Origin: an uncultured Rhodocyclaceae bacterium
Lineage (GTDB): Bacteria > Pseudomonadota > Gammaproteobacteria > Burkholderiales > Rhodocyclaceae
Assembly: GCA_900549295.1 (NCBI GenBank)
Contig: URNG01000082.1
Coordinates: 1-14,602 of the forward strand
Direction of reading: 5' to 3'
Length of the DNA stretch: 14,602 nt
Positions 6,201 to 13,330 of this stretch are shown in pieces. Below the pieces are notes generated by a model. It was not told the origin of the DNA. It made no database searches and worked only from the letters and a program-made list of their open reading frames with translations. The translations under genes were made by a program, and so were the position numbers. Within the stretch, counting starts at the first letter, position 1, and each line of letters opens with the position of its first letter.

Positions 6201-7480
6201 TCGACCCTGGCGCGGGGGAAAACCGCGGCGAAGCGGCTGCCCTGGCCGGGTTCGCTGGTGATGGAGAGGCGGGCCTGGTGGCGGCTGAGGGCGTGTTTGA
6301 CGATGGCCAGCCCCAGCCCGGTACCGCCGGCGTCGCGGGAACGGCTGCGGTCGACGCGGTAAAAGCGCTCGGTCAGGCGTGAAAGATGTTCGGCGGCGAT
6401 GCCGGGGCCGGTATCGCGCACGGCGAATTCGGCCCCCGCAGCATCCACCCGCCATTCCAGGACGATCCGCCCGCCCGCCGGGGTATAGCGCACGGCGTTG
6501 GCGACGAGGTTGGCAAAAGCGCTGATGAGTTCGTTCTCGGCACCGTAGAGATTGCCCTGCCCGCTGCATTCGATCTCGATTGCGTGCCGCCCGCCCGAAA
6601 GCGCCTGCGCGTCGCGCTGCAGACGCTCCAGCATATGCGCCATATCAACGGCCTGCGAACTCGGCGGCGGCGCGGATTCGATCGCCGACAAGGTCAGCAG
6701 ATCCTGCACGATGCTGCCCATCCGATTGGCCTGCTCGGCCATCAGCCCCAGGTAGCGGGCGCGCTCCTCGGGCGCGAATTCGATGTCCTGCAGCGTTTCC
6801 AGGAAACCGCTCAAGACCGTGAGCGGCGTGCGCAATTCATGCGAGACATTGGCGACGAAATCGCGCCGCATGCGTTCCAGGCGATTGGCCTGAGTCACGT
6901 CGCGCACCTGCATCAGGCGGCGCGCGCCGGCGTAAGGCAGGATGTGTATCGCCAGGGTGCGCGTCTGTCCGCGCTCCAGGTGCAATTCGAGCGGCGTCGA
7001 AAACACCCCGGCGGCAAGGTAGGCCATGAATTCGGGCAAGCGCACCAGATTGACGACGGGCAAACCCCGGTCGGTTGCCAGGCACAGCCCCAGTTGTTCT
7101 TCGGCGGTGCTGTTGCAGAAAACGATCTGATCCTGCGCATCGAGCAGGATCACGCCGTCGATCAAGGCCTGGTTGGCGGCGATCAGGAGCGCGATTTCCT
7201 GGTCGCGTTCGCCGATCTGCTGCGCCATGTCCTTCTCGCGCCGGTACAGACGGCGGAAGATGCCGTCCCAGGTGCCCGGGCCGGTCAGATCCGGGTCGGC
7301 AAAGGGGGCACGTGACCAGGCTTCCAGCCGCGCCAGGGGGCGCAACTGCGAGACGAGCATCGCGCCCAGCGCGAAAACGAGCAGCGCCCAGCCTATCCAG
7401 GCCTCGCTCCAATGGCCCAGCAGCCAGGCCGCAAGCACGAAGGAAACGAGCCACGGCGCGGTGTGACGAAAAACGGCCAT
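6179..7480 (-). CDS. phoR: Phosphate regulon sensor histidine kinase PhoR
   Basis: The protein is 433 residues, starting at the ATG at 7480, four bases after the phoB stop and preceded by GTGAGG. Two hydrophobic segments (about 8-23 and 28-44) place it in the inner membrane with almost no periplasmic loop, as usual for PhoR, which senses the state of PstSCAB-PhoU rather than free phosphate. A charged linker follows, then a PAS domain (about 95-195, ALIDGVILLDAQDQIVFCNS), the H box FVANVSHELRTPL with phospho-acceptor His214, the N box AFANLVANAVRYTPAGG near 321-337, the G1 box DTGPGI near 356-361, the F box ERFYRVDRSRSR and the G2 box GTGLGLAIVKH near 386-396. All catalytic motifs look intact. 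It phosphorylates PhoB in phosphate starvation. Its 3' end overlaps the convergent MOSC gene. Confidence 0.95.
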   Translation of the reverse strand: MAVFRHTAPWLVSFVLAAWLLGHWSEAWIGWALLVFALGAMLVSQLRPLARLEAWSRAPFADPDLTGPGTWDGIFRRLYRREKDMAQQIGERDQEIALLIAANQALIDGVILLDAQDQIVFCNSTAEEQLGLCLATDRGLPVVNLVRLPEFMAYLAAGVFSTPLELHLERGQTRTLAIHILPYAGARRLMQVRDVTQANRLERMRRDFVANVSHELRTPLTVLSGFLETLQDIEFAPEERARYLGLMAEQANRMGSIVQDLLTLSAIESAPPPSSQAVDMAHMLERLQRDAQALSGGRHAIEIECSGQGNLYGAENELISAFANLVANAVRYTPAGGRIVLEWRVDAAGAEFAVRDTGPGIAAEHLSRLTERFYRVDRSRSRDAGGTGLGLAIVKHALSRHQARLSITSEPGQGSRFAAVFPRARVDQPSFSR

Positions 7481-7484
7481 CGCC

Positions 7485-8171
7485 TCACTGACCCCGGAAG
7501 CGATAGCCGGTGCCGCGCACCGTCTCCACCCGCGCATCTTCGCCGGAAGCTTCGAGCGCGGCGCGCAGGCGGCGGATGTGCACGTCCACCGTGCGCTCTT
7601 CGATGAACACATGGTCGCCCCAGACTTCATCGAGCATTTGCGCGCGCGAAAACACGCGCTCGGGGTGGGTCATGAAGAAGAACAGCAGGCGGAATTCCGT
7701 CGGCCCCAGTTCCAGCGGCACGCCGGCCGCTTCGGCCCGGTGCGTGACCGGATTCAGGCGCAGCGAGCCGACCTCCACCTCTTCCGCCGCCAGATGCGGC
7801 GCGCGTCGGCGCAGCACGGCGCGCACGCGGGCGATCAATTCCTTGGGCGAGAACGGTTTGGTCACGTAATCGTCCGCGCCGGCATCCAACCCCTCGATCT
7901 TGTCGTCCTCGTGGCCGCGCGCCGTCAGCATGATGATGGGCAGCAGCCGGGTGCGTTCCTCGCTGCGCAACTGCCGCGCCAGCGTGACGCCGGAGCGCCC
8001 GGGCAGCATCCAGTCCAGCAGCACCAGATCGGGCAGGGTGGCGCGGATCGCCGCTTCCGCTTCTTCCGCACTCTGCGCCCGCACGGCTTGAAACCCGGCG
8101 TGTTTCAAGTTGATGACGATGAGTTCGAGAATGGCCGGTTCGTCTTCCACGACTAAAACGACAGCGGTCAC
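7485..8171 (-). CDS. phoB: Phosphate regulon response regulator PhoB
   Basis: The protein is 228 residues, the usual length. The receiver domain has acidic residues D10/E11, phospho-acceptor Asp53 in LVLLDWMLPG, Thr83 in IIMLTA and Lys105 in YVTKPF. The C-terminal OmpR-type winged helix contains LELGPTEFRLLFFF, the recognition region RTVDVHIRRLRAAL and VRGTGYRF. It binds Pho boxes such as the one before pstS and activates them. The start codon is GTG, overlapping the phoU stop in a GTGA arrangement (four shared bases), with a strong GGAGGT five bases upstream inside the phoU end. This start and overlap indicate translational coupling to phoU. Confidence 0.96.
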   Translation of the reverse strand: MTAVVLVVEDEPAILELIVINLKHAGFQAVRAQSAEEAEAAIRATLPDLVLLDWMLPGRSGVTLARQLRSEERTRLLPIIMLTARGHEDDKIEGLDAGADDYVTKPFSPKELIARVRAVLRRRAPHLAAEEVEVGSLRLNPVTHRAEAAGVPLELGPTEFRLLFFFMTHPERVFSRAQMLDEVWGDHVFIEERTVDVHIRRLRAALEASGEDARVETVRGTGYRFRGQ

Positions 8172-8881
8172 GGCTCACCTCCGTTCCCTGCGCCCGCCGC
8201 CACCGACTTGGCATGGCGGATGTCCCGCCCTTCGGCGATATAGACCACCAGTTCGGAAACATTCTTGGCGTGGTCGCCGATGCGCTCGACGGCGCGCGCG
8301 ATGGTCATGACTTCCAGCGCCTGGGTAATGGTGCGCGGGTCTTCCATCATGTGCGTGATGAGTTGCCGGATCACGGCCTTGAACTCGACATCGACCGCAT
8401 CGTCGGCGCGGATCACGCTCATCGCCAGCGGCGCGTCGAGCCGGGCGAAGGCGTCCAGCGCCTGGCGCGTCATGCTCAGGGCCGCTTCGGCAATGTGGCG
8501 CACGCCCACCGCAAGACGGCGCTGATCCTGGCCCTCGGCGTGCATGCGACGCACACCCTTGGCGATTTTCTTGGCTTCATCGCCGGCCCGTTCCAGATCG
8601 GTGACGATCTTGGTCACGCCAAAGACCAGGCGCAGATCGGAAGCGGTAGGCTGGCGGCGGGCGATGATCTGGGCGCAATCGTCGTCGATGGTTTTTTCCA
8701 GGGCGTTGATCTTGCGGTCGGTTTCCAGAATCTGACCAACACCCGCCGGATCGCCACTGCTATAGGCTTCGATCACCGCCGATACCTGGTTTTCGACCAG
8801 CCCGCCCATTTGCAGCACGTGGGTGCGCAAGCGGCTCAGGTCCTCGTCGAACTGGCTCGACACGTGCAGGATTTCATTCAT
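8168..8881 (-). CDS. phoU: Phosphate signalling protein PhoU
   Basis: The protein is 237 residues, normal for PhoU, starting at MNEILHVSSQFDEDL with GGAGAA upstream as ribosome-binding site; the longer in-frame extension to 8959 would run into pstB and is rejected. Two repeats of a three-helix bundle are visible, each with the metal-binding E/DxxxD-type motif: DLERAGDEAKKIAKG near residues 91-105 and AVERIGDHAKNVSELVVY near 194-211. PhoU is a peripheral cytoplasmic protein that couples PstB state to PhoR and keeps the Pho regulon off when phosphate is plentiful. It lies 13 bases after pstB and overlaps phoB by four bases. Confidence 0.95.
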   Translation of the reverse strand: MNEILHVSSQFDEDLSRLRTHVLQMGGLVENQVSAVIEAYSSGDPAGVGQILETDRKINALEKTIDDDCAQIIARRQPTASDLRLVFGVTKIVTDLERAGDEAKKIAKGVRRMHAEGQDQRRLAVGVRHIAEAALSMTRQALDAFARLDAPLAMSVIRADDAVDVEFKAVIRQLITHMMEDPRTITQALEVMTIARAVERIGDHAKNVSELVVYIAEGRDIRHAKSVAAGAGNGGEP

Positions 8882-8894
8882 TTCGTTTCTCCGA

Positions 8895-9677
8895 TCAGCC
8901 GACGCGGCCGGTAATGTAGTCTTCAGTGCGCTTGTCCTGCGGTTTGATGAACAACTCATCCGTTTTACCGAATTCGATCAGCTCACCGAGGTACATGTAA
9001 GCCGTGTAATCCGACACCCGCGCCGCCTGCTGCATGTTGTGGGTGACGATGGCGATGGTGAATTCGCGCTTGAGTTCGTGGATCAGGTCTTCGATACGCA
9101 TGGTCGAAATCGGGTCCAGCGCCGAAGTCGGTTCATCGAGCAGCAGCACCTGCGGTTTCACCGCCACCCCGCGCGCGATGCACAGCCGCTGCTGCTGGCC
9201 GCCGGACAAGCCGGTACCGGGTTTGTTCAGCTTGTCCTTGACTTCGTTCCACAAGGCCGCCTTGGTCAGCGCCCACTCGATGCGGTCATCCATCTCGTTG
9301 CGCGTCAGTTTCTCGTGCATGCGCACGCCGAAGGCGATGTTTTCGTAGATGGACATCGGAAACGGCGTCGGTTTCTGGAACACCATGCCGACCTTGGCGC
9401 GCAGCTCGATGGTATCGACGCCTTTGTCCAGGATGTTCTTGCCGCCGACGAGCAATTCGCCCTCGGCGTACTGGCCGGGGTAGAGGTCGTACATGCGGTT
9501 GATCGCGCGCAGCAAGGTCGATTTGCCGCAGCCCGATGGGCCGATGAAGGCGGTGACCTTGCCCTTGTAGATATCGAGGTTGATGTTCTTCAGCGCAATG
9601 GCTTTGCCGTAGTAGAAATTGAGATTGCGGATGCGGATTTCAGAGGTCTGATTGTGGACGGAAGGTTCGACAGGCAT
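8895..9677 (-). CDS. pstB: Phosphate ABC transporter ATP-binding protein PstB
   Basis: The protein is 260 residues from the ATG at 9677, preceded by AGGGA; longer frames reaching 10034 would overlap pstA in another frame and are not real. Motifs in order: the A-loop region NLNFYYGKAIAL near 18-29, Walker A GPSGCGKST at 46-54, the Q-loop FQKPTPFPMSIYENI near 100-114, ABC signature LSGGQQQR from 157, Walker B VLLLDEP at 177-183, the D-loop SALDP and switch His213 in THNMQQA. It hydrolyses ATP to drive phosphate import through PstC/PstA. The FPMSIYENI and PTSALDPIST stretches are typical of PstB rather than other importers. All catalytic residues are present. Confidence 0.97.
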   Translation of the reverse strand: MPVEPSVHNQTSEIRIRNLNFYYGKAIALKNINLDIYKGKVTAFIGPSGCGKSTLLRAINRMYDLYPGQYAEGELLVGGKNILDKGVDTIELRAKVGMVFQKPTPFPMSIYENIAFGVRMHEKLTRNEMDDRIEWALTKAALWNEVKDKLNKPGTGLSGGQQQRLCIARGVAVKPQVLLLDEPTSALDPISTMRIEDLIHELKREFTIAIVTHNMQQAARVSDYTAYMYLGELIEFGKTDELFIKPQDKRTEDYITGRVG

Positions 9678-9721
9678 TGTCTTGGGTTCCCTAAGTGTTG
9701 ATCGGTGCATCGATCGATGAT

Positions 9722-10564
9722 TCAGTGATTGGCCGACGGCTGGCGGAAAACGACGCGCGCCAGGATGTTGAGGAAGAGCACGCCCATCGTGATGATGAAC
9801 ACGCCCGCCCAGGCGAGCTGCTGCCAGTCGGCGAAGGGGCTCATCGCATACTTGAAGATGGTCACCGGCAGGTTGGCCATGGGTTCGGACAAGTCGGTGC
9901 TCCAGAACTGATTGGAGAGCGCGGTAAAGAGCAGCGGCGCGGTTTCGCCGGAAATGCGCGCCAGCGCGAGCAGGATGCCGGTAATGACGCCGGTTTTGGC
10001 CGAGCGCAAAGTGACCATGAGGATCACCCGCCACTTCGGGGCACCCAGTGCAAACGCGGCTTCGCGCAGGGTATTGGGCACCAGGATCAGCATGTCCTCG
10101 GTGGTGCGCACCACCACCGGAATGACGAGCAGGGCGAGCGCCAGCGCGCCGGACAGGCCGGAAAACTTGCCGACCTGGGCGACGTAGATGGCATACACGA
10201 AGAGGCCGATGACAATGGATGGCGCCGAGAGCAGGATGTCATTGACAAAGCGCGTTACCTGCCCCAGCAAGGTGCGCCGGCCATATTCGGCGAGATAGAT
10301 GCCGGCCAGGATGGCGACCGGCGTCGCCATCAGCATGGCCAGACCGACCATGATCGCGCTGCCGAAGATCGCGTTGCGCAAGCCCCCGGCATTACCCGGG
10401 GCGGGCGTGTCGTGCACCAAGAGATCGAAGCTCAGGGCGCCTATGCCCTGTTCAAAGACCATCCAGAGTATCCAGATCAGCCAGAACAGGCCAAAGGCCA
10501 TGGCCCCCAGCGACAGGCCCAGCGCGATGACGTTGGTGGCTTTGCGACGGGTTTTCAGATTCAT
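9722..10564 (-). CDS. pstA: Phosphate ABC transporter permease PstA
   Basis: The protein is 280 residues, near the usual 280-300. The start at 10564 (MNLKTRRKA) has a strong GAGGAG seven bases upstream, so the longer frame to 10594, which runs into pstC, is rejected. Hydrophobic segments near 10-36, 65-95, 110-130 and 138-155, with further ones to the C-terminus, fit six membrane spans. The cytoplasmic EAA loop, LREAAFALGAPKWRVILMV near 166-184, contacts PstB. The ARISGETAPLLF segment near 202-213 is a PstA hallmark. It forms the inner-membrane phosphate channel with PstC; its start overlaps no codon of pstC but lies 10 bases after the pstC stop. Confidence 0.96.
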   Translation of the reverse strand: MNLKTRRKATNVIALGLSLGAMAFGLFWLIWILWMVFEQGIGALSFDLLVHDTPAPGNAGGLRNAIFGSAIMVGLAMLMATPVAILAGIYLAEYGRRTLLGQVTRFVNDILLSAPSIVIGLFVYAIYVAQVGKFSGLSGALALALLVIPVVVRTTEDMLILVPNTLREAAFALGAPKWRVILMVTLRSAKTGVITGILLALARISGETAPLLFTALSNQFWSTDLSEPMANLPVTIFKYAMSPFADWQQLAWAGVFIITMGVLFLNILARVVFRQPSANH

Positions 10565-10574
10565 GACCGGCTCC

Positions 10575-11528
10575 TCAGCGCGCGCTGCCGCCACTCTGCT
10601 TTTCCAGGGACAGGAGCAGCAGTTTGGACAGGGAGAGCACGACGAAGGTGATGAAGAAAAGGATCAGGCCGAGTTCGACCAGGGCTGCCGTGTACAAACC
10701 CGGCGTGGCTTCGGCGAATTCGTTGGCCAGCGCCGAGGTGATGCTGTTGCCGGGCATGAAGAGCGAGAAATTGCCCAGCAGGCTGGCATTGCCGATGACG
10801 AAAGTCACCGCCATCGTCTCGCCCAGCGCACGGCCCAGGCCGAGCATGACGCCGCCGATCACGCCGACCCGCGTATAGGGCAGCACCACCTTGCTGACGG
10901 TTTCCCAGGTGGTCCCCCCCAGGCCGTAGCAGGATTCCTTGAGCATGGCCGGCACCAGTTCGAACACATCGCGCATGACCGAAGCGATGAAGGGGATAAT
11001 CATGATCGCCAGAATGATGCCGGCGGCCAGAATGCCGATGCCGAGCGAAGGGCCGGAAAACAGGCTGCCCACCAGCGGCAGTTGGCCCAGCGTCCTGGCA
11101 ATGAGGGGTTGCACGTGCTGGCCGAAGAAAGGCGCAAAGACGAGTAAACCCCAGATCCCGTACACGATGCTGGGAATCCCCGCCAGCAATTCAATGGCGA
11201 TGCCGAGCGGGCGGCGCAGCCAGGTCGGGGCCATTTCGGTCAGAAAGAGGGCGATGCCGAAACTGATCGGCAGGGCGATGGCCAGGGCGATGATCGAGGT
11301 CACGATGGTGCCGTAGATGGGCACCAGCGCGCCGAAATCGTCGGCCGGCGGGTTCCAGGCGGAACTGGTCAGAAAGCCGAGGCCGAATTTCTCGATCGAC
11401 GGCCAGGCGCTCCAGGTCAGCGAAATCACGATCCCGCCCAGAAGGGCCAGCGTGATGAAGGCGACGGTGCGCGTCAGATTGAAAAACAGGAGATCAGCCA
11501 ATTTACCCTTGGCTTCTATTTGACTCAT
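10575..11528 (-). CDS. pstC: Phosphate ABC transporter permease PstC
   Basis: The protein is 317 residues, close to E. coli PstC. The start MSQIEAKGKLADLLFF at 11528 matches the family's N-terminus; the longer frame up to 11660 is unrelated and would cross a hairpin. Hydrophobic spans lie near 18-42, 70-98, 115-135, 160-185 and 222-245, with more to the C-terminus. Family motifs include LVPIYGTIVTSIIALAIALP near 68-87, ELLAGIPSIVYGIWG near 113-127, the EAA-type loop KESCYGLGGTTWETVSKVVL near 197-216 and LGRALGETMAV near 231-241. It pairs with PstA in the inner membrane. The ribosome-binding site is weak (GGAT), and it is separated from pstS by 155 bases holding a hairpin, which may lower its expression relative to pstS. 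Confidence 0.96.
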   Translation of the reverse strand: MSQIEAKGKLADLLFFNLTRTVAFITLALLGGIVISLTWSAWPSIEKFGLGFLTSSAWNPPADDFGALVPIYGTIVTSIIALAIALPISFGIALFLTEMAPTWLRRPLGIAIELLAGIPSIVYGIWGLLVFAPFFGQHVQPLIARTLGQLPLVGSLFSGPSLGIGILAAGIILAIMIIPFIASVMRDVFELVPAMLKESCYGLGGTTWETVSKVVLPYTRVGVIGGVMLGLGRALGETMAVTFVIGNASLLGNFSLFMPGNSITSALANEFAEATPGLYTAALVELGLILFFITFVVLSLSKLLLLSLEKQSGGSAR

Positions 11529-11549
11529 GACGGTTATCCGTTTCGATTG

Positions 11550-11583
11550 ACGTTGCGTGGCATTGAACGTTACGTGGCATTGA
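11550..11583. repeat. Tandem 17-bp repeat in the pstS-pstC leader
   Basis: Two directly adjacent 17-mers, ACGTTGCGTGGCATTGA (11550-11566) and ACGTTACGTGGCATTGA (11567-11583), differ at one position. They lie 22 bases upstream of the pstC start on the mRNA. No known operator of this form comes to mind; slippage duplication or a regulator or RNA-protein site are both possible. Confidence 0.7.
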
Positions 11584-11623
11584 GTTTGGGGCGCATCCCG
11601 GCACGCTGCCGCTGCAAGGCAAG

Positions 11624-11649
11624 CGCCTCCGGTTGTGCAACCGGAGGCG
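11624..11649 (-). promoter_or_regulatory. Intercistronic hairpin between pstS and pstC
   Basis: The arms CGCCTCCGGTTG (11624-11635) and CAACCGGAGGCG (11638-11649) are perfect reverse complements over 12 bp, giving a very stable stem with a 2-4 base loop. It lies 34 bases after the pstS stop. The sequence following the stem on the transcript has no U run, so it is more likely a partial attenuator or an mRNA 3'-end stabiliser that lets PstS be made in excess of the permeases (known for binding-protein operons; inferred here). Confidence 0.7.
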
Positions 11650-11683
11650 TCTGCACCCATTGCGGTTCCGATTATCTCACCGC

Positions 11684-12718
11684 TTACTTGACGGCCTTGC
11701 CGGAAGCGTCCTTGATGCCGCCCCAGGAAGCCGTGACCTGCTGCACCAGGTTATCCGGCAGCGGCACGTAGTCGAGATCTGCAGCCAGCTTGGCCCCGTT
11801 CTTGTACGACCACTCGAAGAACTTCAGCACTTCGGCAGCCTGCGCCGGCTTGTCCTGCACCTTGTGCATCAGGATGAAGGTCGCGCCGCTGATCGGCCAG
11901 GCGCTCTTGCCGGCCTGTGCCGTGAGGATTTCGCCAAAGGAGGATTTGCTCCAATCGGCCCCGGCAGCAGCGGCCTTGAAGTTTTCGTCAGCCGGGCGGA
12001 CGAATTCGCCGGCCGGATTCTTCAGCCAGGCCCAGGCCAGATTGTTCTGCTTGGCGTAGGCATATTCGACATAGCCAATCGAATTCGGGATGCGCTGCAA
12101 GAAGGCAGCCACACCCTCATTGCCCTTGCCGCCCATGCCGGTCGGCCACTGCACGGCCGTACCTTCGCCCACCTTGCTCTTCCAGTCGGCGCTGATCTTG
12201 GACAGATAGTTCGTGAAGATGAAGGTGGTGCCCGAACCATCGGCCCGGCGCACCACGGCGATGTCGTCGGACGGCAGCTTGGCATTCGGATTCAGCTCGG
12301 CAATCGCCTTGTCGTTCCACTTGCTGATCTTGCCCAGATAGATGTCGGCGATGACTTCGCCGGTCAGGCGCAGATCGCCCGGCTTGATCCCCACCACATT
12401 GACGACCGGCACCACGCCACCGATCACCGTCGGAAACTGAACGAGGCCATCCTTGTCCAGCACTTCCTGCTTCAACGGCATGTCGGACGCCCCGAAATCC
12501 ACCGTCTTGGCGTTGATCTGCTTGATGCCGCCGCCGGAACCGATCGACTGGTAATTCACCTTGTTGCCCGTCGCCTTTTGATAGGCATCCGCCCACTTGG
12601 CATAAACCGGCGCCGGAAAGGAAGCCCCCGCTCCAGTGATGTCCGCTGCCTGGGCAGCCGCGCCAAAAGCCAGCGTCACCGCCAGAAAACCATTACGAAA
12701 AACACGCGCTTGCAGCAT
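11684..12718 (-). CDS. pstS: Phosphate ABC transporter substrate-binding protein PstS
   Basis: The protein is 344 residues. Residues 1-25 are a Sec signal peptide ending AAAQAA before DITGAGASFPAPVY, so the mature protein is periplasmic. Phosphate-binding segments are all present: GAGASFPAPVYAKW near 29-42, the SIGSGGGIKQI loop near 58-68, DFGASDMPL near 74-82 and RRADGSGTTFIFTNYL near 157-172. It captures phosphate and delivers it to PstC/PstA. The start has a near-ideal ribosome-binding site, AAGGAG five bases upstream, and a Pho box 50 bases upstream. It is the first gene of the pst-pho operon and likely the most highly expressed. Confidence 0.97.
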   Translation of the reverse strand: MLQARVFRNGFLAVTLAFGAAAQAADITGAGASFPAPVYAKWADAYQKATGNKVNYQSIGSGGGIKQINAKTVDFGASDMPLKQEVLDKDGLVQFPTVIGGVVPVVNVVGIKPGDLRLTGEVIADIYLGKISKWNDKAIAELNPNAKLPSDDIAVVRRADGSGTTFIFTNYLSKISADWKSKVGEGTAVQWPTGMGGKGNEGVAAFLQRIPNSIGYVEYAYAKQNNLAWAWLKNPAGEFVRPADENFKAAAAGADWSKSSFGEILTAQAGKSAWPISGATFILMHKVQDKPAQAAEVLKFFEWSYKNGAKLAADLDYVPLPDNLVQQVTASWGGIKDASGKAVK

Positions 12719-12751
12719 TTCTGCTCCTTGGTTGTTGAATGAACAGGTGCC

Positions 12752-12757
12752 ACTCTA
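12752..12757 (-). promoter_or_regulatory. Candidate -10 box of the pst operon
   Basis: TAGAGT on the minus strand matches TATAAT at four of six positions and lies 10 bases after the Pho box, the spacing seen in PhoB-activated promoters where the Pho box replaces the -35. Transcription would begin near 12745, giving a leader of about 27 bases with the pstS ribosome-binding site inside it. Confidence 0.5.
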
Positions 12758-12791
12758 GGGGCGCTTTGTTACAGGCAGATGACAGCGCCCC
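12758..12791. repeat. 8-bp inverted repeat bracketing the Pho box
   Basis: GGGGCGCT (12758-12765) and AGCGCCCC (12784-12791) are perfect reverse complements that flank, and at one side touch, the Pho box. In single-stranded form they would close a stem around the PhoB site. It may be chance in GC-rich DNA or a second operator. Confidence 0.5.
12768..12785 (-). promoter_or_regulatory. Pho box (PhoB operator) upstream of pstS
   Basis: On the minus strand CTGTCATCTGCCTGTAAC matches the PhoB site as two direct repeats: CTGTCAT is perfect and CTGTAAC has one mismatch, with the normal four-base spacer (CTGC instead of an AT-rich one). It sits 50-67 bases before the pstS start and is followed by a -10 at proper spacing. 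PhoB encoded at 7485-8171 is the expected activator, giving positive autoregulation of the whole operon in phosphate starvation. Confidence 0.85.
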
Positions 12792-13023
12792 CCTCTGCCC
12801 GGAACGGCCTCGAACGCACCGGTCCTGCGCCGAGCACACCGCCGGAAGCGCGCGCAAACGCCTGCCTGCTCCGTCAGGTTGCAATCAATCGCTCGCGCTC
12901 CGCCTGACTTGCCAGACCTGGCACGGCTCCAGCGCGCCCTGCATGTGTCATCCGTATCGAGGATGCGATCCCAGGTGCGGATAGTGCCTGTCGCGGAGGC
13001 GGCTTCTGTGCGCCGCCCTGGCC

Positions 13024-13040
13024 TGCACCGTCATGGTGCC
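13024..13040. promoter_or_regulatory. NtrC-type binding site (GCACC-N5-GGTGC)
   Basis: TGCACCGTCATGGTGCC is a palindrome GCACC-GTCAT-GGTGC that matches the enhancer half-sites recognised by NtrC (GCACY-N5-RGTGC). It lies about 127 bases before the transglutaminase remnant start and roughly 100 bases upstream of the candidate sigma-54 promoter, the usual enhancer distance. Only one clear copy is seen, whereas strong NtrC enhancers often have two. Confidence 0.5.
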
Positions 13041-13112
13041 CGACGCCCGCTGCCGGTGCGCGTACGGGGCCGGAGCATGGCGCAGAGGCGTACCGTAGCG
13101 TGCCTGAGGAGC

Positions 13113-13128
13113 GTGCATGGTTCTTGCT
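13113..13128 (+). promoter_or_regulatory. Degenerate sigma-54 (-24/-12) promoter candidate
   Basis: GTGCATGGTTCTTGCT has a perfect -12 part (TTGCT) and the correct overall length, and differs from the common form TGGCATGGTTCTTGCT only in the first two bases, which however alter the nearly invariant GG at -24 (here TG). Transcription would start near 13138, leaving a leader of about 28 bases to the start at 13166. Confidence 0.35.
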
Positions 13129-13165
13129 ATGGAGTGCCGGGGCGTTCATTTTCCGCGAGGTGCTC

Positions 13166-13330
13166 ATGTCCATTCACGTCAGGCTCAACCCTGCCACCCG
13201 TTACCGCTGCGACCGGCCAGCGGCGCTGTCGCCGCAGGCGGTGCGGCTGCGCCCTGTCCCGCACTGCCGCGCGCCGATCCATGCCTGTTCGCAGACGGAC
13301 GGCTCGCCCGATCTGCGCCGCCGGGGCTGA
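13166..13330 (+). pseudogene. Remnant of the large transglutaminase-like protein (N-terminal 40 residues only)
   Basis: The 54-codon frame begins MSIHVRLNPATRYRCDRP, then LSPQAVRLRPVPHCRAPI. This is the start of the bacterial transglutaminase-like N-terminal domain of the ~1100-residue proteins (transglutaminase core plus DUF2126) that normally precede a circularly permuted ATP-grasp gene in proteobacteria. Similarity stops after about residue 40; the remaining 14 residues (ACSQTDGSPDLRRRG) do not continue the domain in any frame, and a stop follows. GAGG at 13157-13160 is a good ribosome-binding site, so a short peptide could still be made. The catalytic Cys-His-Asp core is missing. The ATP-grasp gene starts seven bases after the stop, so almost all of the first gene appears deleted. 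An assembly collapse is an alternative. Confidence 0.65.

Larger units (their letters stand above)
12792..13165. other. Intergenic region between the divergent pst operon and the transglutaminase/ATP-grasp locus
   Basis: I find no convincing gene in these bases. They hold a TGGCAC-N5-CAGC sequence at 12919-12933, an NtrC-type palindrome at 13024-13040 and a sigma-54-like promoter at 13113-13128. From about 12800 to 12910 I see nothing recognisable. Short frames on both strands here have Arg/Pro/Ala-rich translations typical of GC-rich noise. Confidence 0.55.

Noticed and set aside
9695..10651. Plus-strand frame of 318 codons across pstA
   Set aside because: Antisense to pstA; composition rich in Gly, Gln, His and Arg without recognisable domain.
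11624..11649. Rho-independent terminator after pstS
   Set aside because: The stem is excellent but no U run follows on the transcript, and the downstream pst genes have no promoter of their own that I can see; kept as a regulatory hairpin instead.
11633..12742. Plus-strand frame of 369 codons across pstS
   Set aside because: It is the antisense of pstS; pstS carries signal peptide, ribosome-binding site and all binding motifs.
12874..13173. Minus-strand 99-codon frame in the intergenic region
   Set aside because: No ribosome-binding site, no recognisable domain, and it would overlap the regulatory sites and the transglutaminase start.
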